Source: Austropuccinia psidii (lineage: Eukaryota; Basidiomycota; Pucciniomycetes; Pucciniales; Sphaerophragmiaceae). From it: a DNA stretch of 64,000 nucleotides. Where the stretch lies: the NCBI GenBank assembly GCA_023105745.1, contig JALGQZ010000013.1:3941501-4005500 (forward strand), written 5' to 3'. The notes below the pieces were generated by a model. The model had not been told where the DNA came from. It did no database searches and saw nothing but the letters and a program-made list of their open reading frames with translations. How positions within the stretch are numbered: the stretch's first letter is position 1; each line of letters opens with the position of its first letter. The position numbers and the translations under genes are program-made. Positions 55,023 through 64,000 of the stretch are shown piece after piece.

Positions 55023-56989
55023 TGGTTATTTTGTAAATCTAGACCAAATTCATCACTTTTTGGAGATATGGATAACTCTTGGGTCTTCTGGGTCAAATTG
55101 ATTATGGTATTGTCTCTTTTTGAATTTTGATGCTTCTTTCCTGGGTTATTTCTGACCAATGTTGCCATATTGCATAAATCCATTCCTCTAGGTGGTCCAG
55201 TTTGCCATCCAAGTGCTTGGGGTTTGCATATTGGCATGCATAATCTTCTTCCATCAGGTTCTTGATAGCTTAGTATTTCACCTTGTTTATGGGAGAATTC
55301 TAGTCTGATATTGTTGTCTGCCAAGAAAGGTCTTCCAAGTACTGTATGGACAGATCCTTTTGCAATAAAAAAGTGGATTTGAGTTTCTTCACCTGAAGCC
55401 AAAATGATTGGAGTAAATTCTGATAGTGCAACCAATGAAGTGGTATGTCCTCCAATACCTCTGAGGTTCATGTTAAGATTTCTTGTTGTGAGTGAGGCTT
55501 TGATTGCTATTTCTTCTGGTATAATGTTGAGTTCTGCCCCAGTGTCCACTAATGCTCTGATAGGATATTCTTCCTTTCCAATGAAGATTTCCATAAATCC
55601 CAAAGGACAAGCATAATGAATCTTGGGCTTTGGTATTTCTTTGAATCCAAATGTTAATAGTCTTTTCTGAAGATCCATTGAGTTGAGTGACTTAATCTTT
55701 TCCTTGTCTTTTTCTGATAATTCTTGTAATTTATGGACAAAATTGGGTGACATCCTCAAGATTTCTTCAATGGTGAGGTTGATCTTTTGTTGCATAATTT
55801 TCTTGATAATTCTATCAATTTCCAATTTTGTTTCAACTTGTTTCTTTTGAGGTTTTCTGAGCTTCTTTTCTTCTTTGGGAATTTCTTCTTCTTCATCCTT
55901 ATTGGCAATATTTTCAATTTCCTCCTCAGGTTGGTCTGGTTTTGGAATATTTGAATTTTGGAATTTGGTGGGAATTATTACTCTTTCTTCCTCTTTTTCT
56001 TCTTCAATGTAAGTTCCTGGAATTTCTGCTTTCTTCTTTGGCTCTTGATTTTGGGATTGTCTTTCCAACCTTTGTTTTGTCTGTCTTAATCCAATGTGTG
56101 ATTCAAAAGGGTCATTGGCTGAGGAAATGGCAGGTGGTTTCCGGTTTGACCAATCTTCAACATGTGCAATTGAGGTTGATTTATCCTCTGATTTCTTTTC
56201 AGTGGGCTTAACCTCTTCTTCTTGCTTTTGTTTTACCACAGGTTTCTCCATAAATTTCTTGTTGAGTTCTGCTTGTTCCTTTGCAAAAGCTCTGACTATG
56301 TTTTTGGCACTTTCATTTCCTTCCATAGGTACTCTCTGATAATTGGGGAAGAGGTAAGATGCTCCTTGGGTTCTGACAATTCTTCTGTCCAAGTCTTCAG
56401 CAAGGTGAGTGCATCTAGTTGCTGTATGGCCTTCTTCCTTACAGTAAGCACACTTCATTGGTGGTCTTGGGGCCATTTGAGCTGGTATGTAAGGTTGATA
56501 ACTGGATGAAAATGGTGGTAAAGGATTCCTTGGCCTATATGGCTGATTATTTTGAGGTAATCTTTGCTCTTGATTGTTGTTCCAATTCCTTCTTGATGGA
56601 TTCACTGCTTCTGAAAGGGTTTTGAGTTGATTTAAAACTTCTTTAACTGATTCTTTTCCCTCATTTCTTGGCTGAGGTTCTGGTTGTGGAGGATTTTTGA
56701 TCTTTTGGGTGAGTTCTTTTACTTGTTTTAAAACTTCATCCCAGCTTTCATCCTCAAATCTTGTTTTCTTTTCTGGAGGTTTTGGTTTAGAAAATTCTTT
56801 TTGTTGAATAAGTACCTTGGCCTCCAAGTCTTGTTCAATGTATAATTTCAAAATATCCAATCTTGGAATGATGTAACCTCCATCCAAGGCTTGAACCATA
56901 GCTCTGTCTTTAATCATTTCTTTGTAAATTGATTCTTGAACACTAGTGGAAAGGCTGGCCAATATTTCCTGGTTATGATTGATATCACC
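54959..56989 (-). CDS. Element C nucleocapsid-protease part of Gag-PR
   Basis: The frame continues from gag after a TAA at 56992-56990. The ORF track length from 56962 is 667 residues, and numbering is from there. A Gln/Pro-rich region at about 80-170 is followed by the zinc knuckle CAYCKEEGHTATRC at 171-184 (CX2CX4HX4C). A long Lys/Glu-rich linker follows. The retropepsin has LVDTGAELNI (Asp473) and VLGRPFLAD (541-549). The protease would cut the Gag and Pol polyproteins in the particle. There is no ATG at the start; the first in-frame ATG is M16. The end overlaps ORF3. Confidence 0.88.
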   Translation of the reverse strand, partial: GDINHNQEILASLSTSVQESIYKEMIKDRAMVQALDGGYIIPRLDILKLYIEQDLEAKVLIQQKEFSKPKPPEKKTRFEDESWDEVLKQVKELTQKIKNPPQPEPQPRNEGKESVKEVLNQLKTLSEAVNPSRRNWNNNQEQRLPQNNQPYRPRNPLPPFSSSYQPYIPAQMAPRPPMKCAYCKEEGHTATRCTHLAEDLDRRIVRTQGASYLFPNYQRVPMEGNESAKNIVRAFAKEQAELNKKFMEKPVVKQKQEEEVKPTEKKSEDKSTSIAHVEDWSNRKPPAISSANDPFESHIGLRQTKQRLERQSQNQEPKKKAEIPGTYIEEEKEEERVIIPTKFQNSNIPKPDQPEEEIENIANKDEEEEIPKEEKKLRKPQKKQVETKLEIDRIIKKIMQQKINLTIEEILRMSPNFVHKLQELSEKDKEKIKSLNSMDLQKRLLTFGFKEIPKPKIHYACPLGFMEIFIGKEEYPIRALVDTGAELNIIPEEIAIKASLTTRNLNMNLRGIGGHTTSLVALSEFTPIILASGEETQIHFFIAKGSVHTVLGRPFLADNNIRLEFSHKQGEILSYQEPDGRRLCMPICKPQALGWQTGPPRGMDLCNMATLVRNNPGKKHQNSKRDNTIINLTQKTQELSISPKSDEFGLDLQNNQWPNNPKDNLKTQPLKMNYPI
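55004..55010 (-). promoter_or_regulatory. Candidate -1 frameshift heptamer CCCAAAA
   Basis: On the minus strand C_CCA_AAA sits in the protease-ORF frame (codons CCA AAA) inside the ORF3 overlap. Slipping back one base enters the ORF3 frame. The X_XXY_YYZ form fits. No downstream structure was tested. Confidence 0.35.
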
Positions 56990-57781
56990 TTAGATATATT
57001 GGTATCTTTTGAGGTAAGTGATGATTGCTTCATATTCCCCAATGAATTTTCTGTATTGAGTCATGTTTCTTATTCCACCTTCTTGTTGAGTTTTTGTGAA
57101 TAAATCAGTGATTGAGGATAATCTGTATCTTCTTTCAGGTGAGACTGTTCCCCATCTTCTTTTCATATCCACTTTCAATTGATCCCAATCAGCTGTCTCA
57201 TATCCTGGCATTCCTTCAATATGATAACTGATTTCTTCATCTTTTGTCCAAAATGCTATTTGTCTTGCAATGTCTCTTCCACTTGCTCCTTCAATTTCTG
57301 CAATATTTTCAACTTTCTTGATGAATCTTTCAACATCCTTTCCATCAAACCACAAGTTATAGTCTTTGGCTCTGATTTTCACTATTGGAGTAGTATTTCT
57401 TGGAATTTCTTGATGTAATGGGGTTGGTATTTGGGAAGAAATGTTGACTCTTCTTGGTAAGGTACTTGGTCTTTGTTCTGTATAAGGTGTTGATGTGGCC
57501 ATGGGTCTAGGATAAGGTGAAGGTGATCCATGCTGCCTGAATGATCTTGGAAGGGTGGTTTGCTCTTCAAGTGGACTATTTTGTGGAGTATAACTTGATG
57601 ATTTATTTTTTCCTTCTTTTTTGATTAGTGCTAGTAATTCTGCCTGCATTTCTATCATCTTCTGCTGAAGTCTCTCTGTTGAAGACATTTCTTCCTGTCC
57701 TTCAACAGTATCTTCATTAAGGTTTTCTTCCTGGATTTCTTCAATACTACCAGGTAACTTTGATGATGAAGGTTTATCCAT
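56990..57781 (-). CDS. gag: Element C gag, capsid part
   Basis: I take ATG 57781 (MDKPSSSKLPGSIEEIQEEN) as the start; the frame is open upstream to a TAA at 57934-57932. A Glu-rich coiled-coil-like N-terminus with ERLQQKMIEMQAELLALIKK precedes a Ser/Pro-rich stretch. Then comes a capsid-like domain with YNLWFDGKDVERFIKKVENI, IAFWTKDEE, and DMKRRWGTVSPERRYRLSS. It ends at a TAA (56992-56990), beyond which the same frame runs into the zinc knuckle and protease. Gag forms the particle. Confidence 0.85.
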   Translation of the reverse strand: MDKPSSSKLPGSIEEIQEENLNEDTVEGQEEMSSTERLQQKMIEMQAELLALIKKEGKNKSSSYTPQNSPLEEQTTLPRSFRQHGSPSPYPRPMATSTPYTEQRPSTLPRRVNISSQIPTPLHQEIPRNTTPIVKIRAKDYNLWFDGKDVERFIKKVENIAEIEGASGRDIARQIAFWTKDEEISYHIEGMPGYETADWDQLKVDMKRRWGTVSPERRYRLSSITDLFTKTQQEGGIRNMTQYRKFIGEYEAIITYLKRYQYI

Positions 57782-57931
57782 TTTTGATTTATTTATTTCT
57801 TCCTTTGATTTTGTTGTTGAGTTATTTATTTTATTCCTTTCAAGGAGATCAAGGAAAAATTTCTCCACAACCTTCAAGTCCCTTTTATTGGTTCTTGGTG
57901 TTGCAATAGGGAAATTGGAATATTTATTTGA

Positions 57932-58088
57932 TTACTCCCCTAGTTCTGTTTCTTGCTTTGGTGGATAATAGTAATGGTCAGAGTGAGTTGATGATTCAGA
58001 TTCTTGAGATGATGGTTTTTGCTGGTTTTGATTATTTGACTCCAGTTTTTGTTGTAAAAGATATTCTGGAGTAGTTAAGTTTTTTTTA
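57932..58088 (-). CDS. Open segment upstream of element C gag
   Basis: About 50 codons (TTPEYLLQQKLESNNQNQQK ... KQETELGE) in the same frame as gag, ending at TAA 57934-57932. No ATG. A TTAACTACTCCAG sequence near its start could be a splice acceptor. It looks like a gag N-terminus, so the true start of gag may be spliced. Confidence 0.35.
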
Positions 58089-58125
58089 TTTCAATTTAAT
58101 TTTTATTGAAGTTGAGGTTATCTAG

Positions 58126-58142
58126 CCACTGTTGGGACACCA
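58126..58142 (-). promoter_or_regulatory. Primer-binding site of element C
   Basis: On the minus strand TGGTGTCCCAACAGTGG begins two bases inside the 5' LTR, the usual place. TGG pairs with the CCA end of a tRNA. The tRNA was not identified. Confidence 0.75.
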
Positions 58143-58144
58143 GA

Positions 58145-60119
58145 TGTGGGAACTCCTCTTGTGTGGGATTAAAATGAGGCAGTACCTGGAGGGGGAAATC
58201 ACAGGTAACTAGTTTTGAATTGCTAATAACTCCTGTAACCAAGGGTGGCAAGGGTGTATTGCCTGCCCCTCCTAAAATACTGAACAAAATCTTCCTTGGA
58301 GCTCACAAACCAAAATAAAATTAGTAAGTGGCTTTACAACTGCAGAAGACAAAATTCAGCAGTCTCAGATCAGACCTATTCAATAAATAATATGAAAAAT
58401 AATGTCAGTAATTTGGTTAATTTTTAAAGTTAATGAAATACTTGTCTGTTTTAATTTTAATAGTTTTTGGTGAAATTGAGGTGAGTTGTTTCTTCTTGGT
58501 TATAATTCCTTGGTAGGATGGGTTATTTAAGGTTTTCTGGAAAATTTGATTGGTGTTGATAAAGGTAATTTTGTTAAGGTATAGTTATAATAGAGTAAAA
58601 TAATTTTTTGAAAGGTTTGTTATTTTTTTTTAAGAGTGTTTAATAATAAGATAAAATTTTATTTGTTAAATTTAAGTGGTAAGGTTCTTTGATATTGGAC
58701 TTTTAAAGGGGTAAGTTAATTTTAAATCTTGATAAATTGTTTAATTTTACTGGATAAAATATCTTAATAGAGTAGTAACCCTAATCTTGGGTACTGGGTA
58801 ATTTTTATTTTTTTATTTTAATAATAATAAGATTCCACTGAGCTTAGCTACTGGGTAATCTTCAACACTATACTTCCACTGAGCTTAGCTACTGGGCAAG
58901 TAAATTTACTATAATATACTGGAGTACCTCCCAGGTGAGGGATGACTTATTCCTGTGCTTGTAATGTGCAGAGGATATATTGTGCATCGGGGGGATTTTG
59001 AAATTTGGGGGAGAGAGCCCCTCTATTTATACCTTTTGGGAGCCCAGAGGGCCCTCCATGGGAGTTGTCTTTTTCCACTTTAATTCCTCTTGATTTCATC
59101 ATGTGACTCTGTTTTTGGTGAGGACCTTTCTTGCATGGGTCAGGTGATTTAAGGTTTGGTGATAATTTTCTCTCTGCACAGCCTCCATTTATCACATGAT
59201 TGTCTTTTGGTGGACTAATTATGATGTGATATTCTTGGATTTTCCTTGCATGCATGAGGTGATTTCATTTTGGCTGAGGATTTTTCTTGTGCACAGCCTC
59301 TTTTCTGTCACATGATATTCTGTTGGTAGATACAGTATCACATGATGACCTTGTAATTCCTTTGCATATGTCCTATTTTAGGTTTGGTAGAAGTGGCTGT
59401 GTAATTTATGCAGGTGTCATGGTTGTTTTTCTTCTTTTTGAACTTTAGAATGAAGTCAGGTGATAATTTCTTGCACTGGTGAATTTCCTGGTATGTATGA
59501 GATGATGTGATTTTTGAGTTTGGCACATGCTGTGCATAGTCATGTGGTTGATATTTAATTAAAATTGTGTACTGCATACAACCTGTTGTAACTTGCTTTG
59601 GTTTGCATGAGGTGATGAGTGGTGTAAATAAATATGTTTTAAGGTTTTAAGTGGGGTTACTGTGGATATAAGATAAGGTACTCCTGGGGCTGTGTTGTAA
59701 ATGAATTGCAGGAATTCCATGGAGCTGAGCTTTGCATCATGTGACTTTGAATGCAAGTTGGCTGTATAACTAATGCATGTGTCATTTTCTTGCTGCATGA
59801 GTCCTGTGGCTGTAAGGGGGTGTAAAGCTGGGTGGGGTGTTTAATTTAAAGGGTGGTACCTTATTTGCTGTAACTAGTTTGCTATATGTAACTTGATTTT
59901 TTTTGGATATGCATAATGAAATTGAATAATTTCTTTAAACACATACACTTCCCTTTGGTGCCTGTGCCATGGTTTTATGAGTTAAATCCAGCTTCTTGCT
60001 GTAAAATTGACCTTTTGGTGTAAAATTTGAGTGTAAGTCTGCCTGTAGGCTGGATTTCTTGCTGTTATAGGGTACTATGAGCTTGAGCCTGGTGAAAAAA
60101 AATGGTATGGAATACCACA
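58145..60119 (-). repeat. Element C 5' LTR
   Basis: 1975 bp. It differs from the 3' LTR at about five bases and one T-run length. TATAAATAG on the minus strand (59023-59031) is the likely promoter; a GC-richer CCCCC tract follows it. Confidence 0.96.
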
Positions 60120-60123
60120 CCAT

Positions 60124-61398
60124 CACCATAGGACAAGAAATAACAAAGTTATTCCTGATCAAAGTTATTGCTGAGCATAAACCTTAATTTTCACCTCTCA
60201 TCTAAAATCTAGAAAGAGAGGCTTAAACCCATCAAATGGGTATTCAAAATGAAGCTCTAAGCCAGGGCTATCCAATGGTACCAGCCAAACTGAGCTAGCA
60301 CCAATATTACTGGAGTTGTGGTCAATTTCAGTCCAAATAAGGGTGAACAAAACATTCACCTCTCATCTAACTTCTACAGTTTTAGTGTGGGATACCTGAA
60401 GTGGGGTCTCTTTGGAAAGAGCACAGCCAGGGCTATCTGATGGTGTCATCCACTTCTTTATATCTCAATTACTGCAGAAGGTATCTGGCAAACAAGCTCA
60501 ATACAGCTTTTTGCCTAAAACACGCCAATGTACAAAAGTCTTGTACATGGGATAACTTTGCCATATTTAATGATACCCATATCAAATGAGGTACCATTGC
60601 TTAGAGCGCATACAGGGCTACACACTGAACCAATTTTGAGGTTGATATCTCAAGAATTGACAAAGTTATGGCTGTTTTAAGGTTAAAATCCCACCTGCTG
60701 TCATATACAGCCTTACCATGGGATAATATCCCATAAACATTAATATGAGGTGTAAAATAGATGAAAAAGCATGTTTTAACTTCAATACCTCATATGTCAG
60801 TCAATACTGGGGTCCCATCCAGTTTCTGTACAGCATTCTACGCATCATACACGTCAGAATCAGGCTGCAAGGTCCCCAGATGAAAATTTTCACCCTGTAT
60901 TGGTGAAAACCGCCCAGAGGTGGTTTCAGAACCGCATCTGAGCCCAATACAGGCTATACAGGCTGTTTGCAAACCACAAGCCAGTACCAGAAAGTGAAAA
61001 AATCTTCACTTCCTCTACGTGGAAAGGTCTAGCACCCTTTCCACCCCATTTCAGGATAAAAAGGAGGCTTTTCACAGCCAGAATTGTCTCCCCATCCTGC
61101 TCTTGAATTGCTATGTAGTACAACTGTCCAAAACAGTTATACTCTTTGAAAATAATCAGGTATACTTTAAATTTAAGTATTGTAGCTTTTATTATTGTAA
61201 TCCAAGGGGTAAAAGTTGCACCCAGGGCTTTCAACAGCGCTCACCACCACTATATCCCTATAGTAAAGCCCTTAATATCTTAAATTAAATCACTTATTAT
61301 CAACTTTATTATCTTTTAAAAATATTTTTACCGTGTCACAGTCATAGTTAAAGCTTGTAAATACTTATATACACCTTTATCATAGACTCACCCTGACA
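60124..61398 (+). repeat. Element B 3' LTR, right part
   Basis: 1275 bp, continuing the LTR that starts at 39338, and ending CACCCTGACA. The AAAAT target repeat of element B follows. Confidence 0.95.
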
Positions 61399-61403
61399 AA
61401 AAT

Positions 61404-63454
61404 TGAATCTCAAAATATATTTTAGATATAAGTAACTCCATTCTTTTAAGGCCAGAAGAAGTAAAAGCCACTTTAAAAAATAAAAAAATGCTCTATCTTG
61501 ATTGATTTATCACCTATTATTACTTTAGCAAGATTTCAATTTTTATCTCCATCTCAAAACATGGCTTTCAAATGTTAATATAAAGTGTTTTCAACTGACT
61601 CCTCTTCTAAAAAAACCTGAATTTTTTGATATATTTCTTTTGAAAATGGCTAAGCTTCTGGAACCTCAGAAGCAAAATATGAAGGCATTGAAAGCCCTTT
61701 TAATAAAACTATTTTAGAAAAAAATAGAAAAAATGTGTATATTTTTTCTTCTTTATTGATTTTAATCTCTGGAACTTAACTTTTTTGACTTTTTCATTTT
61801 CTTATTTGTTTGTATTCTCAAAAATTGGATTGATTTCAATTATAAAAACAAAAATTCCTCTTTTCGAAGAGATCAAACCTTACTATTGCTTGTTTGAGAT
61901 TATTATTTCTTAATTCACAAGAGAACTGGTGGGCTTTATACATTACAGGCTTTGAAAGTTGAAGAGCTCCAAATTTCCAAAGGCAATTACAGTACAGGGC
62001 CTGTAATGGCTCCTACTGTAGATTTGCCAATGATGGTTGAAAATTTTACAGTAGAAGCTTTTACAGGCCCTTTACTATAACAATATTGATATTTGTAAAA
62101 AACATTACAGTAACAGGTATTTCAAAGCCTGCTACTGTGAGTTTAATTGAAAAGAAAAAAACAAAATGAAAGCAAATTAAAAATATTGCAATGGAACTCA
62201 AGAAAAATGAAAAAATGAGAAAAAACAAAAAATAAACAAAAAGTGATAAAATAATCAAAATAACACATAGCTATAAAAAATTGATAAAAACGCTCAGAAA
62301 AAGTTAAAAAATGGACGAAATTGATTTAACCTGAAAGAAAAACAATTTTTTCCATTTGTTGTATTCAAAAACTATTAAAACAAAGCTTTGTTTCAATAAT
62401 CATAACAAACTACCTACACATTTTCTAATTGTTTATCGTTCTTTTCTTGGGGTAATTCTGTCATTTTATTCAAAATATTTGCTAAAACTATCTTTTTGGA
62501 ATATTTTTTGTGGTTTTTTGTTTCTTTGTTATATTTAAACAATAAAGTTAAAAAACTTTTAAAAATAATGTTGGAAAGACCAGTTAGAGATTTTGAGCTC
62601 ATTAGAATGCTGATCAAACTAATAAGAAATTAAAAGAATTTGCATTTTTGAATTTATAAGTGGTGATTTCACTTAATATCTGTTAGATATCTGCCAATAT
62701 AGAATAGGATTATCTCAAAACATATAAAAAAACTGCAGTTACCAGTAAGCCTGTCCAAATATTGTCAAAAATTAGATTGATAATATTTTTTTCTTTGTGA
62801 AGTTTCAGCACAATTTTTCTTGATTTTAAAAAGGATATATCTTAAACTTTTTATCATATTTTCATTGATAAAACCAAATTATTCATCATTATTTTAAATA
62901 ATAAATCCATTTGTTTAAAAAGAAAGTTAAATATCGGTTTGAAACTTTCTTCAAAGATGCTGTTCATAAATTTCCATCAAAAAATAAGTTTGAATGGGTA
63001 AATTCCTTGAGAAATTCTTGATAATGAAAATTCAATACTTGGGACATGAAACAGACCTTTTTTTGATTCTGATTGGGCATGGATCTGAAGTAATATTTGT
63101 ACCACTAAAAGCTCAATTACCCATGGAGTTGAAAATATTCATGTGGCCTACCTTTTTAAGATTTGAATTTAATAAATACTTCAACCCTTCTGGGAAGGAT
63201 GAATGAGAAATAAAAAACTAAATGTTGTCAAATTATTTTCTAAAAGAACTCAAGGGAGATGTGTGTATGATATTTTTACCTCCAATTTGTAAATAGCTGA
63301 TTTTTCAAAATTTATCATTACTTTATATTTTATGAGCTTATTGACATAATGATCATTTGGAAATATTAGCAGGAGCTTTATAGATAGATTTTTAGGAATA
63401 ACTTTGTTGAAAGACCCTATTTATGCAAGTTCTTTTTTCTTAATATTGTATAGG
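61404..63454. other. AT-rich DNA without genes
   Basis: Short ORFs only, no domains. It contains the foldback at 61944-62135. Confidence 0.6.
61944..62135. repeat. Long imperfect foldback (~190 bp)
   Basis: Three blocks recur inverted and in mirrored order. CAGGCTTTGAAA (61946) pairs with TTTCAAAGCCTG (62120). ACAGTACAGGGCCTGTAA (61989) pairs with TTACAGGCCCTTTACTAT (62061). CTCCTACTGTAGATTT (62010) pairs with AAATTTTACAGTAGAAG (62041). The centre is near 62034. It could be a small foldback transposon or a source of double-stranded RNA. Confidence 0.7.
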
Positions 63455-64000
63455 TGTCAGGCTGAGTCTATGATGAGAGTATTAAAAAGTATTTACAACT
63501 CTTAACTATGATTGTGACACGGTAAATAAAGATTCAAAAGATTTTTATAAGAGTTGAATATGGTTCAATTTAAAAATAAGAGGGCTTTACTATAAGGAAT
63601 ATAGTGGTGGTGAGCACTGTTGAAAGCCCTGGGTGCAGCTTTACCTGTTGGGTTACAATAATAAAGACTACAATACTTTAAATTAAGAGTATACCTGGTT
63701 ATTACCCAAGAGTAAAACTGTTTTTGACAGTTTACTACATAGGGTATTCAAGAGCAGGATGAAGAGACAATTCTGGCTCTGAAAAAGCCTCCTTTTTATC
63801 CTGAAATGGGGTGGAAAGGGTGCTAGACCTTTCCACGTAGAGGAAGTGAAGATTTTTCACTCTCTAGGACTGGCTTGTGGTTTAAAAACAGCCTGTACAG
63901 CCTGTACAGCCTGTATTGGGCCCAGATGTGGCTTTGAAACCACATCTGGGCAGTTTTCACCAATACAGGGTGAATATTTTCATCTGGGGACCTCACAGCC
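63455..64000 (-). repeat. Family-1 LTR, cut by the window end
   Basis: TGTCAGGCTGAGTCTATGAT at 63455 and the following text match the LTRs at 16256 and 19189 in the same orientation. The rest lies outside the window, so it may belong to another element A/B-type copy or a solo LTR. Confidence 0.9.

Larger units (their letters stand above)
39501..60119 (-). mobile_element. Element C: giant 20.6-kb Ty3/Gypsy retrotransposon
   Basis: The LTRs are 39501-41474 (3') and 58145-60119 (5'), with TGTGG/CCACA tips. The target duplication is CCAT (39497-39500 and 60120-60123). Minus-strand order: primer-binding site, gag, zinc-knuckle/protease ORF, accessory ORF3, hairpin repeats, accessory ORF4, then about 8 kb of spacer with a second hairpin array and a GC-balanced island, then an RT-RNaseH-integrase ORF, polypurine tract and LTR. 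It is two to three times longer than usual for Ty3/Gypsy. The LTRs are almost identical (about five substitutions and one indel by eye), so insertion was recent. Confidence 0.96.
31080..61398 (+). mobile_element. Element B: Ty3/Gypsy chromovirus (family 1), split by element C
   Basis: The 5' LTR is 31080-32517. The 3' LTR is in two parts, 39338-39500 and 60124-61398, separated by element C. The two parts sum to 1438 bp, exactly the length of the 5' LTR. AAAAT flanks the element on both sides (31075-31079 and 61399-61403). Without element C it is about 9.7 kb. The inside carries a leader intron, ORF0, frame X and a single-frame gag-pol with a C-terminal chromodomain, interrupted by two stop codons. 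The two LTRs differ at several percent of positions by eye, so it is older than C. Confidence 0.95.

Overview
The window looks like a chromosome segment of a very AT-rich, transposon-packed basidiomycete genome, most likely a rust fungus (Pucciniales). Two Ty3/Gypsy lineages are present: a chromodomain-bearing chromovirus and a lineage whose reverse transcriptase has FIDDGGIKGP instead of the usual YIDD context, which I associate with basidiomycetes. The gag and pol proteins of the chromovirus strongly resemble, from memory, proteins predicted in Austropuccinia psidii. That species call is recognition, not a search result.

Layout. 1-3950: a more GC-balanced, low-copy stretch with scattered exon-like ORFs on both strands and splice signals, not recognised. 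3951-7694: AT-rich, with a tandem 155-bp repeat and a TATA-like site. 7695-20570: element A, a decayed chromovirus on the minus strand (TSD AATAT), carrying two later solo LTRs (12669-14508, TSD GTGCT; 16256-17699, TSD GGAGA). 20571-31079: old LTR debris, a further solo LTR (22784-24385, TSD GAGGG) nested in a truncated LTR, and AT-rich DNA without genes. 31080-61398: element B, the same family as A, on the plus strand (TSD AAAAT), nearly intact apart from two nonsense codons. Its 3' LTR is split by element C (39501-60119, minus strand, TSD CCAT). 61399-63454: AT-rich, with a long foldback. 63455-64000: start of another family-1 LTR.

Element C is the most interesting object. It is a 20.6-kb LTR retrotransposon whose ~1,975-bp LTRs differ at only about five bases plus one indel, so it inserted recently. 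On the minus strand it encodes gag, a zinc-knuckle/protease ORF, and two homologous accessory ORFs of unknown function. About 8 kb of non-pol DNA follows, then an intact RT-RNaseH-integrase ORF. The 8-kb spacer holds 27 copies of a short hairpin with compensating stem changes, a second copy of the polypurine tract, and a GC-balanced island with a TATA box and a broken plus-strand ORF. A different hairpin repeat lies between the accessory ORFs.

Elements A and B share an unusual 5' expression layout. A leader intron seems to create the start codon of a small ORF (ORF0) at the splice junction. ORF0 ends one base before the ATG of a single-frame gag-pol. A further ORF (X) overlaps the start of gag in another frame and stays open in both diverged copies.
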